Assembly (NCBI GenBank): GCA_019419525.1
Contig: DXZU01000001.1
Span: 83,619-147,618, forward strand
Length of the DNA: 64,000 nt
Direction: 5' to 3'
From: Collinsella sp.
Lineage (GTDB): Bacteria > Actinomycetota > Coriobacteriia > Coriobacteriales > Coriobacteriaceae
This document shows, in pieces, positions 8,940 to 17,832 of this stretch; the first letter of the stretch is position 1; every line of letters begins with the position of its first letter. Both the position numbers and the translations under genes were made by a program. The notes under the pieces are model-generated. The model was not told the origin of the DNA and did no database searches. It saw only the letters and a list, made by a program, of their open reading frames with translations.

Positions 8940-9728
8940 ATGGCCAACATGACGAGCTCGGTTTCGGCATCGCAGGTTGCCGGTGAGTTGGCGAGCGCTA
9001 CGTTTGAGGAGATTCCCGCCCTCGTGGAGCATTATCGCGAGGACCCGCGCCAGCAGGTGATCAAGGCTTGTGAACGCGCCCTCAAACGCCATTCCAAAGA
9101 GGTTGCCGAGCGCGAGCGCGTCAATGACATGTACGAGCTTATGCATGAGCTTGGTGGCGATGGCGTGGTCGTGGGCGTCGACGAGGTGGGTCGCGGATCG
9201 GTTGCCGGTCCCTTGACGGTGTGCGCCGTGTGCCTTCCCATGAAGCCGCGCGTCTGGGGCATCAACGATTCCAAAAAGCTCACGCCGGCGCGCCGCGAGC
9301 TGCTCTCGGTGAAGATTGCCGAGGTGGCGACGGCGATCGGTTTTTGCCATATCGCGCCTAAGGATATCGATGAGATGGGCATGGCGCGTGCCATTCGTGC
9401 CGCCGTCGCGGGCGCCGTGGCCGATACGGGACTTGAACCCGACTGTGTCCTCATGGATGGCAACCCCTTGGGCGCCGTTCCCAACGAGCGCGATGTGGTG
9501 AAGGGCGATGCCAAAATCGCCTGCATCGCCGCGGCGTCCATCATGGCGAAGGTCACGCGTGACGAGATGATGGTCGAGTACGACGCCGAGTATCCCGAGT
9601 ACCATCTGGCCGAGTCGAAGGGCTATGCAAGCCCCGAGCACATCGAGGCCATTCGCAAACATGGACTTTGTCCGCTGCACCGCGTGAGCTTTTGCGGAAA
9701 CTTTCTGCAGACTGAGCGCCTTTTCTAG
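8940..9728 (+). CDS. rnhB: Ribonuclease HII
   Basis: Endonuclease that cuts the RNA strand of RNA-DNA hybrids and nicks at single ribonucleotides in DNA. The ATG at 8940 is favoured over the one at 8922 because the AAGGAGGG ribosome-binding site (about 8926-8933) lies between them. The 262-residue protein has the RNase HII motif VGVDEVGRGSVAGP at about residue 78, then NDSKKLTPARRE and the C-terminal KSKGYASPEH-like stretch (here ESKGYASPEH). About 70 residues of helical N-terminal extension precede the catalytic domain, as in other long RNase HII proteins. Confidence 0.94.
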   Translation: MANMTSSVSASQVAGELASATFEEIPALVEHYREDPRQQVIKACERALKRHSKEVAERERVNDMYELMHELGGDGVVVGVDEVGRGSVAGPLTVCAVCLPMKPRVWGINDSKKLTPARRELLSVKIAEVATAIGFCHIAPKDIDEMGMARAIRAAVAGAVADTGLEPDCVLMDGNPLGAVPNERDVVKGDAKIACIAAASIMAKVTRDEMMVEYDAEYPEYHLAESKGYASPEHIEAIRKHGLCPLHRVSFCGNFLQTERLF

Positions 9729-9777
9729 GTCAATTGTGGAGAAAGGGACCTCTGGGGTTTTATAAACCTGCTGGTAG

Positions 9778-9819
9778 CGGGCCGTATGCAACAGCATTGC
9801 TGCGTACGGCCCGTTTTTT
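9778..9819 (+). terminator. Rho-independent terminator of rnhB
   Basis: Thirteen-base arms, CGGGCCGTATGCA and TGCGTACGGCCCG, around a 10-nt loop and followed by TTTTTT. One mismatch in the middle. It separates rnhB from the yraN-comM-dprA group. Confidence 0.9.
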
Positions 9820-9917
9820 GACGGCATTTGGTCAGCTTTTGGTTTGCTTCCGGTACTTACCCGCATGAAAGGTGCCCTCATCATCGGGGCAATGCAGCGT
9901 GCGGGAAAGGAGACCCC

Positions 9918-10403
9918 ATGAGTGCCGCAAGCAAAAAGAGCAAGACGCAGCAGCTCAAGGAGCGTTGGGAAAACGACGAGCTCGACTGCGGGGCGATGAC
10001 GCCCGAGTTTATCAAGGGGCTCAGTCCCCGCGAGCTGGGTATGCTGGGCGAGCTGATCACCATCGACTACTTTAACGAGCGCGGCTACTCCTTGCTGGAG
10101 CAGGGTTATCGTTGCACCGAGGGCGAGGCCGATCTGGTGCTGCTCGATGAGCTCGACGATGTCGTGGTGATGGCCGAGGTCAAGACGAGGCGCGTTGCAC
10201 TGGATTGCAGCACGCGGGTCTTTCCCGAGGAGGCCGTGGACGCCCAAAAGCAACGCCGCTACCGCCGCATCGCAAGTTGCTATCTTATGGAGCATTATCC
10301 GCTCAAGGCGATTCGCTTCGATGCCGTGGGTGTCACCATTCGTGGCGGGCATATCGCCGAGATCGAGCATCAGTACAACGCTTTCGATTGGCAGGTGTCG
10401 TGA
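9918..10403 (+). CDS. YraN family (UPF0102) nuclease-like protein
   Basis: Small restriction-endonuclease-like protein often found between rnhB and comM, as here; its cellular role is not settled. The ATG at 9918 follows GGAAAGGAG. The 161-residue product has GMLGELITIDYFNERGY, then the nuclease-fold residues Glu-Asp-Glu-Lys in TEGEADLVLLD and VMAEVKTR. A roughly 40-residue lysine-rich N-terminal extension makes it longer than the usual 120. Its stop overlaps the comM start by one base. Confidence 0.88.
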   Translation: MSAASKKSKTQQLKERWENDELDCGAMTPEFIKGLSPRELGMLGELITIDYFNERGYSLLEQGYRCTEGEADLVLLDELDDVVVMAEVKTRRVALDCSTRVFPEEAVDAQKQRRYRRIASCYLMEHYPLKAIRFDAVGVTIRGGHIAEIEHQYNAFDWQVS

Positions 10404-11926
10404 TGGCGTTCGAGACGTTTGCCGTTCACGCGGCCTGCATCCGCGGCGTCGAGGCGATTCACGTCACGGTCGAGGTCTCGCTTGCCGGTGGCGTTCCGGG
10501 CATTCAGATACTCGGCATCCCGAGTATGGAGGTGATGGAGTCACGCGGTCGTATTCGCTGCGCGATGCGCTCCGCCGGGTTCGAGATCCCACGCTCGGGC
10601 ATTACGGTCAATCTGGCGCCCGGCGATATTCGCAAGACCGGTAGCGGCTTTGATCTGCCCATCGCCATCGCGGTATTGGCGGCCGATGGTCAGATTCCCC
10701 GCGACAACCTCGGTCGTTGTCTTATCGCTGGTGAGCTTGGCTTGGACGGTACGGTCCTTCCTGTCAAGGGCGAGGTGGCGTTTCAGCTATTGGCTCGCGA
10801 CATGGGGCTGTCTTTCATCGCCGGTAGGTCCGACCAGCATGTGCCACTCGCGGGCGTGGATTGCGGCTTTATCGATCATTTGTCTCAGCTTGCCCATGGC
10901 ATGGGCGAGGCGGCTCGGCACTATCTGGATTCCGAGGTCGTCGAGGCGACCTTTGAGCCTGAGCTCGACTATGCCGACGTGCTGGGGCAGGAGGTTGCCA
11001 AACGCGGCATGGCGCTTGCGGCGGCAGGAGAACTCGGCTTGCTCATGATTGGGTCCCCGGGATCGGGCAAGACGATGCTTGCGCGCCGTATGACCGGCAT
11101 CCTGCCCGAGCTTTCCGTTGAGGATCAGCAGGAGGCGCTGTGCATCCATTCGGTCTTGGGCGAGAACATCGATGGCTTATTGGCAGGTCATCGGCCGTTT
11201 CGAAGCCCCCATCACAGTATTTCAACGGCGGGCCTCATTGGCGGAGGACGCCCGGTGCATCCGGGTGAGATCAGCCTGGCTCATGGCGGCGTGCTCTTTT
11301 TGGACGAGCTTGCCGAGTTTCCCACGGGTGTGCTGCAGACGCTGCGTCAGCCCATCGAACGCGGCTATGTGAGGATCGTACGCGTCGACGGGGCTTTTAC
11401 CTTCCCGTCGCGCTTTCAGCTGCTGGCTGCGAGCAATCCCTGCCCCTGCGGCTTTTTGGGCGATCGCGAGGTGCCGTGTCGCTGCTCGGCGGCGATGGTT
11501 GAGCGCTATCGGTCTAAACTGCGCGGTCCTTTGGCCGACCGTATCGACATGATGATCGATGTGACCCGTCCCGACCCCCAAGTGATTATCGAGGGTGCGG
11601 AGGGTATGTCGTCGGCCGAGTTGCGTGACTACGTTGTGCGCGGTCGCGCTTTTCGCGTCTGGCGCGAATCCCGTATGGACGATGCGGATGCCGAGGCCGA
11701 GGATGACGAGACGCGGTCCATTGACGGCGTCGTTTCGACCTTTGAGCTCGATGATGCGGCGGAGAAGTGTGTGCTCGGCCTGTCGAAGCGCACGCATCTC
11801 ACGGGCCGCGGCATCGTACGCTTGGTGCGTATCGCGCGTACCATCGCCGACGTCGCCGAGAGCGAGCAGGTGACGCAGGACCACGTGCTCGAGGCGGCGA
11901 TGTACCAGGGAAGGAGGGACCAGTGA
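10403..11926 (+). CDS. comM: ComM/YifB-type AAA+ Mg-chelatase-like helicase
   Basis: Hexameric AAA+ protein; ComM of transforming bacteria promotes branch migration of incoming DNA. The start at 10403 overlaps the yraN stop (TGATG arrangement). Of 507 residues, the N-terminal part is the ChlI-like Lon-protease-fold domain, then Walker A GSPGSGKTMLARRM, Walker B GVLFLDELAEF, and the Cys-containing NPCPCGFLGDREVPCRCS stretch before the C-terminal helical domain. It is tightly linked to dprA, another DNA-uptake gene, with a one-base overlap (TGATGG). Confidence 0.94.
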   Translation: MAFETFAVHAACIRGVEAIHVTVEVSLAGGVPGIQILGIPSMEVMESRGRIRCAMRSAGFEIPRSGITVNLAPGDIRKTGSGFDLPIAIAVLAADGQIPRDNLGRCLIAGELGLDGTVLPVKGEVAFQLLARDMGLSFIAGRSDQHVPLAGVDCGFIDHLSQLAHGMGEAARHYLDSEVVEATFEPELDYADVLGQEVAKRGMALAAAGELGLLMIGSPGSGKTMLARRMTGILPELSVEDQQEALCIHSVLGENIDGLLAGHRPFRSPHHSISTAGLIGGGRPVHPGEISLAHGGVLFLDELAEFPTGVLQTLRQPIERGYVRIVRVDGAFTFPSRFQLLAASNPCPCGFLGDREVPCRCSAAMVERYRSKLRGPLADRIDMMIDVTRPDPQVIIEGAEGMSSAELRDYVVRGRAFRVWRESRMDDADAEAEDDETRSIDGVVSTFELDDAAEKCVLGLSKRTHLTGRGIVRLVRIARTIADVAESEQVTQDHVLEAAMYQGRRDQ

Positions 11927-12858
11927 TGGCCGAGGGGACCTTCGAGCTGCATCCAGGTGACGCGTTGTATCCCGAGACTGTTTTGGAGCTTTCTGATGTT
12001 CCCCAGACGCTCTATGTGCGCGGCAACCCCGAGATGCTTTCGACGCCTGCGCTCTCCATCATCGGCGCGCGCAAGGCCTCGCCGTATGGTCTTGCCGTGG
12101 CAGAGCTTGCGGCAAAGGTGGCGGTCGAGGCGGGCGTGACGGTTGTTTCGGGCGGCGCGGTCGGTTGTGACCAGGCCTCGGGTTGGGCTGCGGTCAACGC
12201 CGGCGGCAAACACGTCGTGGTGCTGGGGACGGGTGCCGACGTGGTCTACCCGCGTTCGAGTGCGGGGCTTATTACGCGCACGCTCGATACGGGTGGCGCG
12301 GTCGTGTCGATATCCCCGTGGGGCATGGGTCCGCGCAAGTTTGCCTTTCCACGCCGCAATCGCGTGATCGCGGCACTGTCACAAGCCCTCTTTGTATCCG
12401 AGGCAGGTATGCCTTCCGGGACGTTTTCTACAGCCGAGGCTGCTATGGATTTGGGGCGTGAACTTCTTGCCGTGCCGGGGTCGATCCTATCGCCCGAGTC
12501 GCGTGGCACGAATTACCTCATTGCGAACGGGGCCTGCTGCATCATCGACGAGGAATCTATCGAGATAGCTATCTCACGCATCTACGGCACCCTGCGCTAC
12601 TCACGCCCCGATGCGCCCGGCATTGCCGACCTGGATCCAACACAGCAGGCCGTGATGCATGCGCTCATCGCCTCTCCGCTCAAGGTCGACGACATCGCGG
12701 CGCTTGTCTCGCTCGATGCCGTCGGAGTGCTCAAGCTCTTGGGCTCGCTTGAGCTCGAGGGCCTTATCGAGCGCATGATGGATGGAAGGTGTGCGCCCTC
12801 CAAGTTTGCCCTTCACGCCCAGACACCCTTCGGTCACAATGGAAAACGTGTCAATTAG
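11926..12858 (+). CDS. dprA: DNA-processing protein DprA
   Basis: Binds incoming single-stranded DNA and loads RecA during natural transformation. The ATG at 11926 overlaps the comM stop and has AAGGAGGG 8 nt upstream. The 310-residue protein holds the Rossmann-like DprA core: LSIIGARKASPYG, VVSGGAVGCDQASGWAAV, VVVLGTGADVVYP, FPRRNRVIAALSQA and PGSILSPESRGTNYLI. A C-terminal winged-helix-like domain (about residues 230-300) follows. Part of the overlapping yraN-comM-dprA-trmFO-xerC series. Confidence 0.95.
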   Translation: MAEGTFELHPGDALYPETVLELSDVPQTLYVRGNPEMLSTPALSIIGARKASPYGLAVAELAAKVAVEAGVTVVSGGAVGCDQASGWAAVNAGGKHVVVLGTGADVVYPRSSAGLITRTLDTGGAVVSISPWGMGPRKFAFPRRNRVIAALSQALFVSEAGMPSGTFSTAEAAMDLGRELLAVPGSILSPESRGTNYLIANGACCIIDEESIEIAISRIYGTLRYSRPDAPGIADLDPTQQAVMHALIASPLKVDDIAALVSLDAVGVLKLLGSLELEGLIERMMDGRCAPSKFALHAQTPFGHNGKRVN

Positions 12859-12872
12859 AAAGGTGTTTGCAG

Positions 12873-14210
12873 ATGCTGTTTGATCAGGTGACGGTTATCG
12901 GTGGCGGTCTGGCGGGATCGGAGTGCGCGATCCAGCTGGCAGACCGCGGGTTTGCCGTAAAGCTGTGCGAGATGCGCCCCCAGGTGAGCTCCCCGGCCCA
13001 CCATACCGATCACCTGGCAGAGCTCGTCTGCTCCAATTCGTTTAAGTCGACCCGTCCGGATTCTGCGGCTGGTTTGCTGAAGGCCGAGCTTGAGCGCATG
13101 GGCTCTGTCCTGCTCGATTGCGCCCATCGTGCGGCCGTTCCCGCCGGCGGGGCCCTGGCGGTCGACCGTGTCAAGTTTTCCGAGCTTGTCGAGGCCGAGG
13201 TTGCCGCCCGTCCCAATATCGAGATCATTCATGGCGAGGTCACGCAGATTCCCGAGGGCCATGTGGTCATTGCCGCTGGCCCCTTGTGCTCGCCGGCACT
13301 GAGCGAAGAGGTCATGAAGCTCGTCGGTGGCGACGCCCTTGCGTTCTTCGATGCCGCGGCGCCGATCGTCGATGCCTCCACGCTCGATATGGACGTGCTG
13401 TTCTCGCAGTCGCGCTACGAGGAACAGGGGAGCGGCGACTATCTCAACGCTCCACTCAATAAGGAGGAGTACGAGGCCTTTATCGAGGCGCTTACCACGG
13501 CCGACCGCGTGGTGCTCAAGGACTTTGAGGGCGGCGATCTGTTCCAGGCATGCCAGCCTGCCGAGGAGGTTGCGCGCACCGGCAAGGACGCCATTCGCTT
13601 TGGCGCCATGAAGCCCGTCGGCCTCACCGACCCGCGTACCGGACGTCGCCCCTGGGCGGCGATTCAACTGCGTGCCGAGAACAAGGAGAAGACCGCCTAT
13701 AACCTGGTGGGCTTCCAGACCAACCTGACCTTTGGCGAGCAGAAGCGCGTCTTCCATATGGTGCCGGGTCTGGAGAACGCCGAGTTCTTCCGCTACGGTG
13801 TCATGCACCGCAATACCTTTGTCGACGCCCCGCACGTGCTCGATGGCACCTTTGCCGTACCCGGTACCGGCGTGCGCCTGGCCGGTCAGATCACCGGCAC
13901 CGAGGGCTATATGGAGGCCGTGGCGACCGGTCTGCTCGCGGCGCTCAACACCTATGCCGAGGCTATCGGTGCCGCGGGCGTCGAGCTGCCGCGCGTGGGC
14001 GCCCTGGGCGCGCTCGTGGGCTATGCGACCGATCCGGCAACGGTGGGCTATCAGCCCATGCACGTCAACTTTGGCTTGGTGCCGCCGCTCGAGGACGGCA
14101 TGCGCCGCAGTAAGCGCGACCGCTATCAGGCCTATGCGGACCGTGCGCTCGAGGCCCTTGATGCCTATCTGGCCACTCGACCCGATCTGTTTGGAGGCGA
14201 CCGGTCATAG
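12873..14210 (+). CDS. trmFO: Methylenetetrahydrofolate--tRNA-(uracil-5-)-methyltransferase TrmFO
   Basis: FAD- and folate-dependent enzyme that makes m5U54 in the T-loop of tRNA. The 445-residue product begins with the dinucleotide-binding motif VIGGGLAGSECAIQLAD and includes ELVCSNSFKSTR, the family stretch with a conserved Cys, and GVRLAGQITGTEGYMEA near the C-terminus. The ATG at 12873 is 14 nt after the dprA stop, with AGAAAGG upstream. Its stop TAG overlaps the inferred xerC start. TrmFO next to a Xer recombinase is a common arrangement in Gram-positive bacteria. Confidence 0.96.
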   Translation: MLFDQVTVIGGGLAGSECAIQLADRGFAVKLCEMRPQVSSPAHHTDHLAELVCSNSFKSTRPDSAAGLLKAELERMGSVLLDCAHRAAVPAGGALAVDRVKFSELVEAEVAARPNIEIIHGEVTQIPEGHVVIAAGPLCSPALSEEVMKLVGGDALAFFDAAAPIVDASTLDMDVLFSQSRYEEQGSGDYLNAPLNKEEYEAFIEALTTADRVVLKDFEGGDLFQACQPAEEVARTGKDAIRFGAMKPVGLTDPRTGRRPWAAIQLRAENKEKTAYNLVGFQTNLTFGEQKRVFHMVPGLENAEFFRYGVMHRNTFVDAPHVLDGTFAVPGTGVRLAGQITGTEGYMEAVATGLLAALNTYAEAIGAAGVELPRVGALGALVGYATDPATVGYQPMHVNFGLVPPLEDGMRRSKRDRYQAYADRALEALDAYLATRPDLFGGDRS

Positions 14211-15127
14211 CCTTTGACCTGTACGACACCGTCGACTCGTTTATCGCCTACATCGCACGTGTCGAGGGTCTTTCTCCCAACACGGTGACGGCCTATGGCT
14301 CGCGGTTGGAGCGCTTTGCTGCCTGGTGCGAGCGCGAGGGCGTCGACGCTCGCGCCGCCGACGTGCGGACCGTTCGCTCCTATTTGGCCGAGTTGTCACG
14401 TGACCAGGTGGCGGCTCGAACCCTTGCGGCGCATCTGTCTGCCATTCGCTCGTTCTATCGGTGGATGGCTGCCGACGGGATTGTCGAGGGCGATGCGGTC
14501 TCGGCGATCGCATCGCCCAAGCTGCCGCGTGACCTGCCGGGCGTCCTTACGACCCAGCAGGTCGAGGCACTGCTCAAGACGCCCGATACCTCAACTCCCG
14601 CGGGACTGCGCGATGCGGCGATGCTCGAGCTGCTCTATGCCTCGGGTGCTCGTATCTCTGAGCTCGCAGCACTCAATGTGGAGTCCATCGCTTGGTCCGA
14701 ACGCACGCTGCGCCTGTGGGGCAAGGGGAGCAAGGAACGTATCGTCCCTCTGTATCGTCGTGCGCTCGAGGCGACGCGTCTCTATATAGAGGAGGGCAGG
14801 CCGGAGTTGCTCGCTCGGGCAAAGCGCCGTGACCCCGCTACCGGGCCGCATCCGCTGCTTATATCGGCGCGCGGCAATCGCATGAGCGCTGCCATGCTCA
14901 GGAGGCGGTTCCATACGCTGGCGACGCTCGCCGGCATTCCGGCCGACATCGCCCCGCATGCGATGCGCCATACCTTTGCGACCGACTTGCTCGAGGGCGG
15001 TGCGGACCTGCGCTCGGTTCAAGAGCTGCTGGGTCATGCGAGCCTGTCCACGACGCAGATCTACACACATCTCACGCCCGATCGGCTTAAGCGGGCCGTG
15101 GCTCAAGCCCATCCCCGCGGCGAATAG
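14207..15127 (+). CDS. Tyrosine recombinase XerC/XerD-like, probable ATA start
   Basis: Site-specific tyrosine recombinase, probably the chromosome-dimer resolution enzyme. Catalytic residues are visible: Arg in ASGARISELAAL, HAMRHTF, HASL and Tyr in TTQIYTHL. The frame is open from 14162 but the first ATG/GTG/TTG is GTG 14285, which would cut the core-binding domain in the middle of LSPNTVTAYGSRLERF. An ATA at 14207 sits 9 nt after GGAGG (14193-14197) and overlaps the trmFO stop. It gives 306 residues, the usual Xer length. CTG 14219 is a less likely alternative. Whether it is XerC, XerD or a single Xer cannot be told from sequence alone. Confidence 0.85.
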   Translation: MAFDLYDTVDSFIAYIARVEGLSPNTVTAYGSRLERFAAWCEREGVDARAADVRTVRSYLAELSRDQVAARTLAAHLSAIRSFYRWMAADGIVEGDAVSAIASPKLPRDLPGVLTTQQVEALLKTPDTSTPAGLRDAAMLELLYASGARISELAALNVESIAWSERTLRLWGKGSKERIVPLYRRALEATRLYIEEGRPELLARAKRRDPATGPHPLLISARGNRMSAAMLRRRFHTLATLAGIPADIAPHAMRHTFATDLLEGGADLRSVQELLGHASLSTTQIYTHLTPDRLKRAVAQAHPRGE

Positions 15128-15176
15128 TGGCTGGGACGTCCTGCGCCGCACTCAGGTGTGTGATTTTGATTGCGGG

Positions 15177-15205
15177 TTGGCAGGAAGATGCATTCCTGCT
15201 ATCAT
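15177..15205 (+). promoter_or_regulatory. Putative rpsB-tsf promoter and leader
   Basis: TTGGCA at 15177-15182, exactly 17 nt, then TATCAT at 15200-15205: a good housekeeping promoter in the 219-nt gap after xerC. Transcripts would carry a leader of about 135 nt. Just after the promoter a small hairpin (GTTGC at 15213, GCAAC at 15224) is followed by GTTTTT; it is too weak to call a terminator but could matter in a leader. A second AGGAGG-type site (ACAGGAGG) ends about 7 nt before rpsB. Confidence 0.6.
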
Positions 15206-15346
15206 TCATCGGGTTGCTTCACGGCAACAGGTTTTTATCACGCACGCGCGGCTACTTCATACCGTGGTGCCCGGGCTTTGGTAGCACATGTCCGGGTTGG
15301 TTTTGGAGGATGACCCCGCGCGGAGGCAAACCACAGGAGGTTTAAC

Positions 15347-16075
15347 ATGGCTACCAAGATTAATATCCGCACCCTGCTCGAGGCCGGCTGCCACTTCGGT
15401 CACCAGACCCGTCGCTGGAACCCCAAGATGAAGCCGTTCATCTTCGGTGAGCGCAACGGCATCTACATCCTCGACCTCAAGCAGACCATCCTCGACGCCG
15501 ACCAGGCCTACACCTTCGTCAAGAACGTCGCCAAGGGTGGCAACGTGCTGTTCGTCGGCACCAAGAAGCAGGCTCAGGAGGCTGTCAAGAACGCTGCTGA
15601 GCGCGCCAACATGCCCTACATCAATCAGCGTTGGCTCGGCGGCATGCTGACCAACTTCGTCACCATCCGCTCCCGCATCAACCGCATGGAGGAGCTCGAG
15701 GCCATGGTCGAGGACGGCCGCATGGCAGTGCTCCCCAAGAAGGAGCAGGCTGTGCTCGGCAAGGAGCTCACCAAGCTCCAGACCAACCTCGGTGGCGCCC
15801 GCGACATGAAGGGCCTGCCCCAGGCTCTCTTCGTCATCGACACCAAGCGCGAGGAGAACGCCATCAAGGAGGCCCAGCGCCTGAACATCCCCGTCGTCGC
15901 TCTGATCGACACCAACTCCGATCCCGACGAGGTCGAGTACGGCATCCCCTGCAACGATGACGCTATCTCCGCTGTCACCCTTATGTGCGAGCTCATGGCT
16001 GACGCCTGCCTCGCTGGCTCCGGCAAGGAGCAGGTCTCCGAGGCCGAGATGGCCGCTGAGCCCAAGGCCGAGTAA
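15347..16075 (+). CDS. rpsB: 30S ribosomal protein S2
   Basis: Small-subunit protein S2, bound late in 30S assembly with S1. The 242-residue product starts ATKINIRTLLEAGCHFGHQTRRWNPKM, a diagnostic S2 opening, and has RWLGGMLTNFVTI and the C-terminal VALIDTNSDPDEVEYGIPCNDDA. Strong AGGAGG ribosome-binding site. Followed by tsf after 45 nt, the near-universal bacterial pair. Confidence 0.98.
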   Translation: MATKINIRTLLEAGCHFGHQTRRWNPKMKPFIFGERNGIYILDLKQTILDADQAYTFVKNVAKGGNVLFVGTKKQAQEAVKNAAERANMPYINQRWLGGMLTNFVTIRSRINRMEELEAMVEDGRMAVLPKKEQAVLGKELTKLQTNLGGARDMKGLPQALFVIDTKREENAIKEAQRLNIPVVALIDTNSDPDEVEYGIPCNDDAISAVTLMCELMADACLAGSGKEQVSEAEMAAEPKAE

Positions 16076-16120
16076 ATCAGTCTTAGTTAATTCTTTTTCA
16101 TCTCTTTGAAAGGAACCACA

Positions 16121-16990
16121 ATGGCCCAGATTACCGCCGCTATGGTCAAGCAGCTCCGCGAGATGACCGACTCCCCGATGATGGAGTGCAAGAAGGCTCT
16201 CGTCGAGGCTGACGGCGACATGGACACCGCTGTCGACGTTCTGCGTAAGAACGGCCTTGCCAAGGCTGCCAAGAAGGCTGGCCGTGAGACCAACGAGGGC
16301 GCTGTCGCCGCGTTCGTCTCCGAGGATGGCAAGACCGGCGCTCTGCTCGAGCTCTCCTGCGAGACCGACTTCGTTGGCTCCAACGCCAAGTTCACCGGCT
16401 TTGCTTCCAAGGTCGCTGAGGTTGTCGCCACCACCGAACCTGCTGACGTCGACGCTCTGCTCGAGAAGCCGATGGGCGAGGAGACCGTTTCCTCCGAGCT
16501 CACCGAGATGATTCACATCATGGGCGAGAACATGAAGATCTCCCGCTTCGCTGCCCGCAAGGCCGAGAACGGCGCGCTCGCTTCTTACATCCACATGGGT
16601 GGTAAGATCGGCGTCCTCGTCGAGTTCGCCTTCGAGAAGGCCGAGACTGCTCAGGCTGAGTCCTTCAAGACCTTCGCTCACGACGTTGCCCTTCAGGTTG
16701 CCGCTGTCGCCCCGATCTGCGCTACCCGCGATCAGGTTCCGGCCGAGACCGTCGAGCACGAGAAGCAGATCTACATGGCTCAGGCTGCCGAGTCCGGCAA
16801 GCCCGAGGCTATCCAGGAGAAGATGGCTGTCGGCCGTCTGGAGAAGTTCTACAAGCAGTCCGTGCTCACCGAGCAGGAGTTCATCAAGGACAGCTCCCTC
16901 ACCATCAAGAAGTACGCTGAGCAGGTCTCCAAGGAGCTTGGCGACACCATTACCGTCGTTGCCTTCGACCGTCTGGTCCGTGGCGAGTAA
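16121..16990 (+). CDS. tsf: Elongation factor Ts
   Basis: Guanine nucleotide exchange factor for EF-Tu. The 289-residue protein begins with the UBA-like module MVKQLREMTDSPMMECKKAL and contains ETDFVGSNAKF, which contacts EF-Tu. ATG 16121 with GAAAGGA upstream is chosen over the in-frame TTG at 16106. Co-transcribed with rpsB; a strong terminator follows. Confidence 0.98.
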   Translation: MAQITAAMVKQLREMTDSPMMECKKALVEADGDMDTAVDVLRKNGLAKAAKKAGRETNEGAVAAFVSEDGKTGALLELSCETDFVGSNAKFTGFASKVAEVVATTEPADVDALLEKPMGEETVSSELTEMIHIMGENMKISRFAARKAENGALASYIHMGGKIGVLVEFAFEKAETAQAESFKTFAHDVALQVAAVAPICATRDQVPAETVEHEKQIYMAQAAESGKPEAIQEKMAVGRLEKFYKQSVLTEQEFIKDSSLTIKKYAEQVSKELGDTITVVAFDRLVRGE

Positions 16991-17014
16991 ATAAGCTCTT
17001 GTAGCTGGTAATGA

Positions 17015-17048
17015 GCAGGCTGTGGGTTTTACTCACAGCCTGCTTTTT
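17015..17048 (+). terminator. Rho-independent terminator of rpsB-tsf
   Basis: Arms GCAGGCTGTG and CACAGCCTGC around a short loop, then TTTTT. It lies 25 nt after tsf. Confidence 0.9.
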
Positions 17049-17107
17049 CATGGCTCCCCGTTAAGCCTTTGTTATCATATTGAGAGTCTAATTAAAGGAG
17101 GATCGCT

Positions 17108-17830
17108 TTGTCCGACATCCGATATAAACGCGTGCTTCTTAAGCTTTCCGGCGAAGCACTGATGGGCGACGGCCAATATGGCATCGACCCCAAGGTTACC
17201 GACCATCTTGCCAAGCAGGTCAAGGAGCTGCTCGCCGTTGGCCATGAGGTCGGCGTCGTTGTCGGCGGCGGCAATATTTTCCGCGGCATGGCCGGCGCTG
17301 CCGGTGGCATGGAGCGTGCTCAGGCCGACTACATGGGCATGCTTGCAACCGTTATGAACGCGCTCGCCCTGCAGGATGCCTTCGAGCATAACGACGTTCC
17401 CTGCCGCGTGATGAGCGCTATCCAGATGAACGAGATCTGCGAGCCCTATATTCGTCGCCGCGCTATCAACCATCTGTCCAAGGGCAACGTCGTCATCTTC
17501 GCTGCCGGTTCGGGCAATCCGTACTTTACGACCGACACCGCCGCGGCTCTTCGTGCGTGCGAGATCGGCGCCGAGATTCTGATTAAAGCCACCAAGGTCG
17601 ACGGCATCTACGACAAGGATCCCGTCAAGTGCGCCGATGCCGTCCGTTTTGACAAGATTACCTATCACGAGGTTCTCGTCCGCGGCCTGCAGGTTATGGA
17701 TTCCACGGCTACGGCACTGTGCCAGGATAACCGTATGCCGATTTTGGTCCTCAACATCGATGGCGAGGACACCGTCAAGCGCGCGCTTTCGGGTGAGCCC
17801 GTCGGCACGCTCGTCTATCAGGAGGATTAA
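17108..17830 (+). CDS. pyrH: UMP kinase
   Basis: Phosphorylates UMP to UDP; hexameric amino-acid-kinase-fold enzyme, regulated by GTP and UTP in most bacteria. The 240-residue product has KRVLLKLSGEALMG at the N-terminus, VVGGGNIFRG, and the ATP-site region FAAGSGNPYFTTDTAAALRA. It begins at TTG 17108, supported by AAAGGAGG at about 17095-17102. First gene of pyrH-frr-uppS-cdsA-dxr-rseP-ispG-proS. Confidence 0.97.
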   Translation: MSDIRYKRVLLKLSGEALMGDGQYGIDPKVTDHLAKQVKELLAVGHEVGVVVGGGNIFRGMAGAAGGMERAQADYMGMLATVMNALALQDAFEHNDVPCRVMSAIQMNEICEPYIRRRAINHLSKGNVVIFAAGSGNPYFTTDTAAALRACEIGAEILIKATKVDGIYDKDPVKCADAVRFDKITYHEVLVRGLQVMDSTATALCQDNRMPILVLNIDGEDTVKRALSGEPVGTLVYQED

Positions 17831-17832
17831 GC

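Noticed and set aside
15213..15236. Terminator in the rpsB leader
   Set aside because: The stem is only 5 bp; it would not stop transcription by itself, so it is mentioned only as part of the leader.
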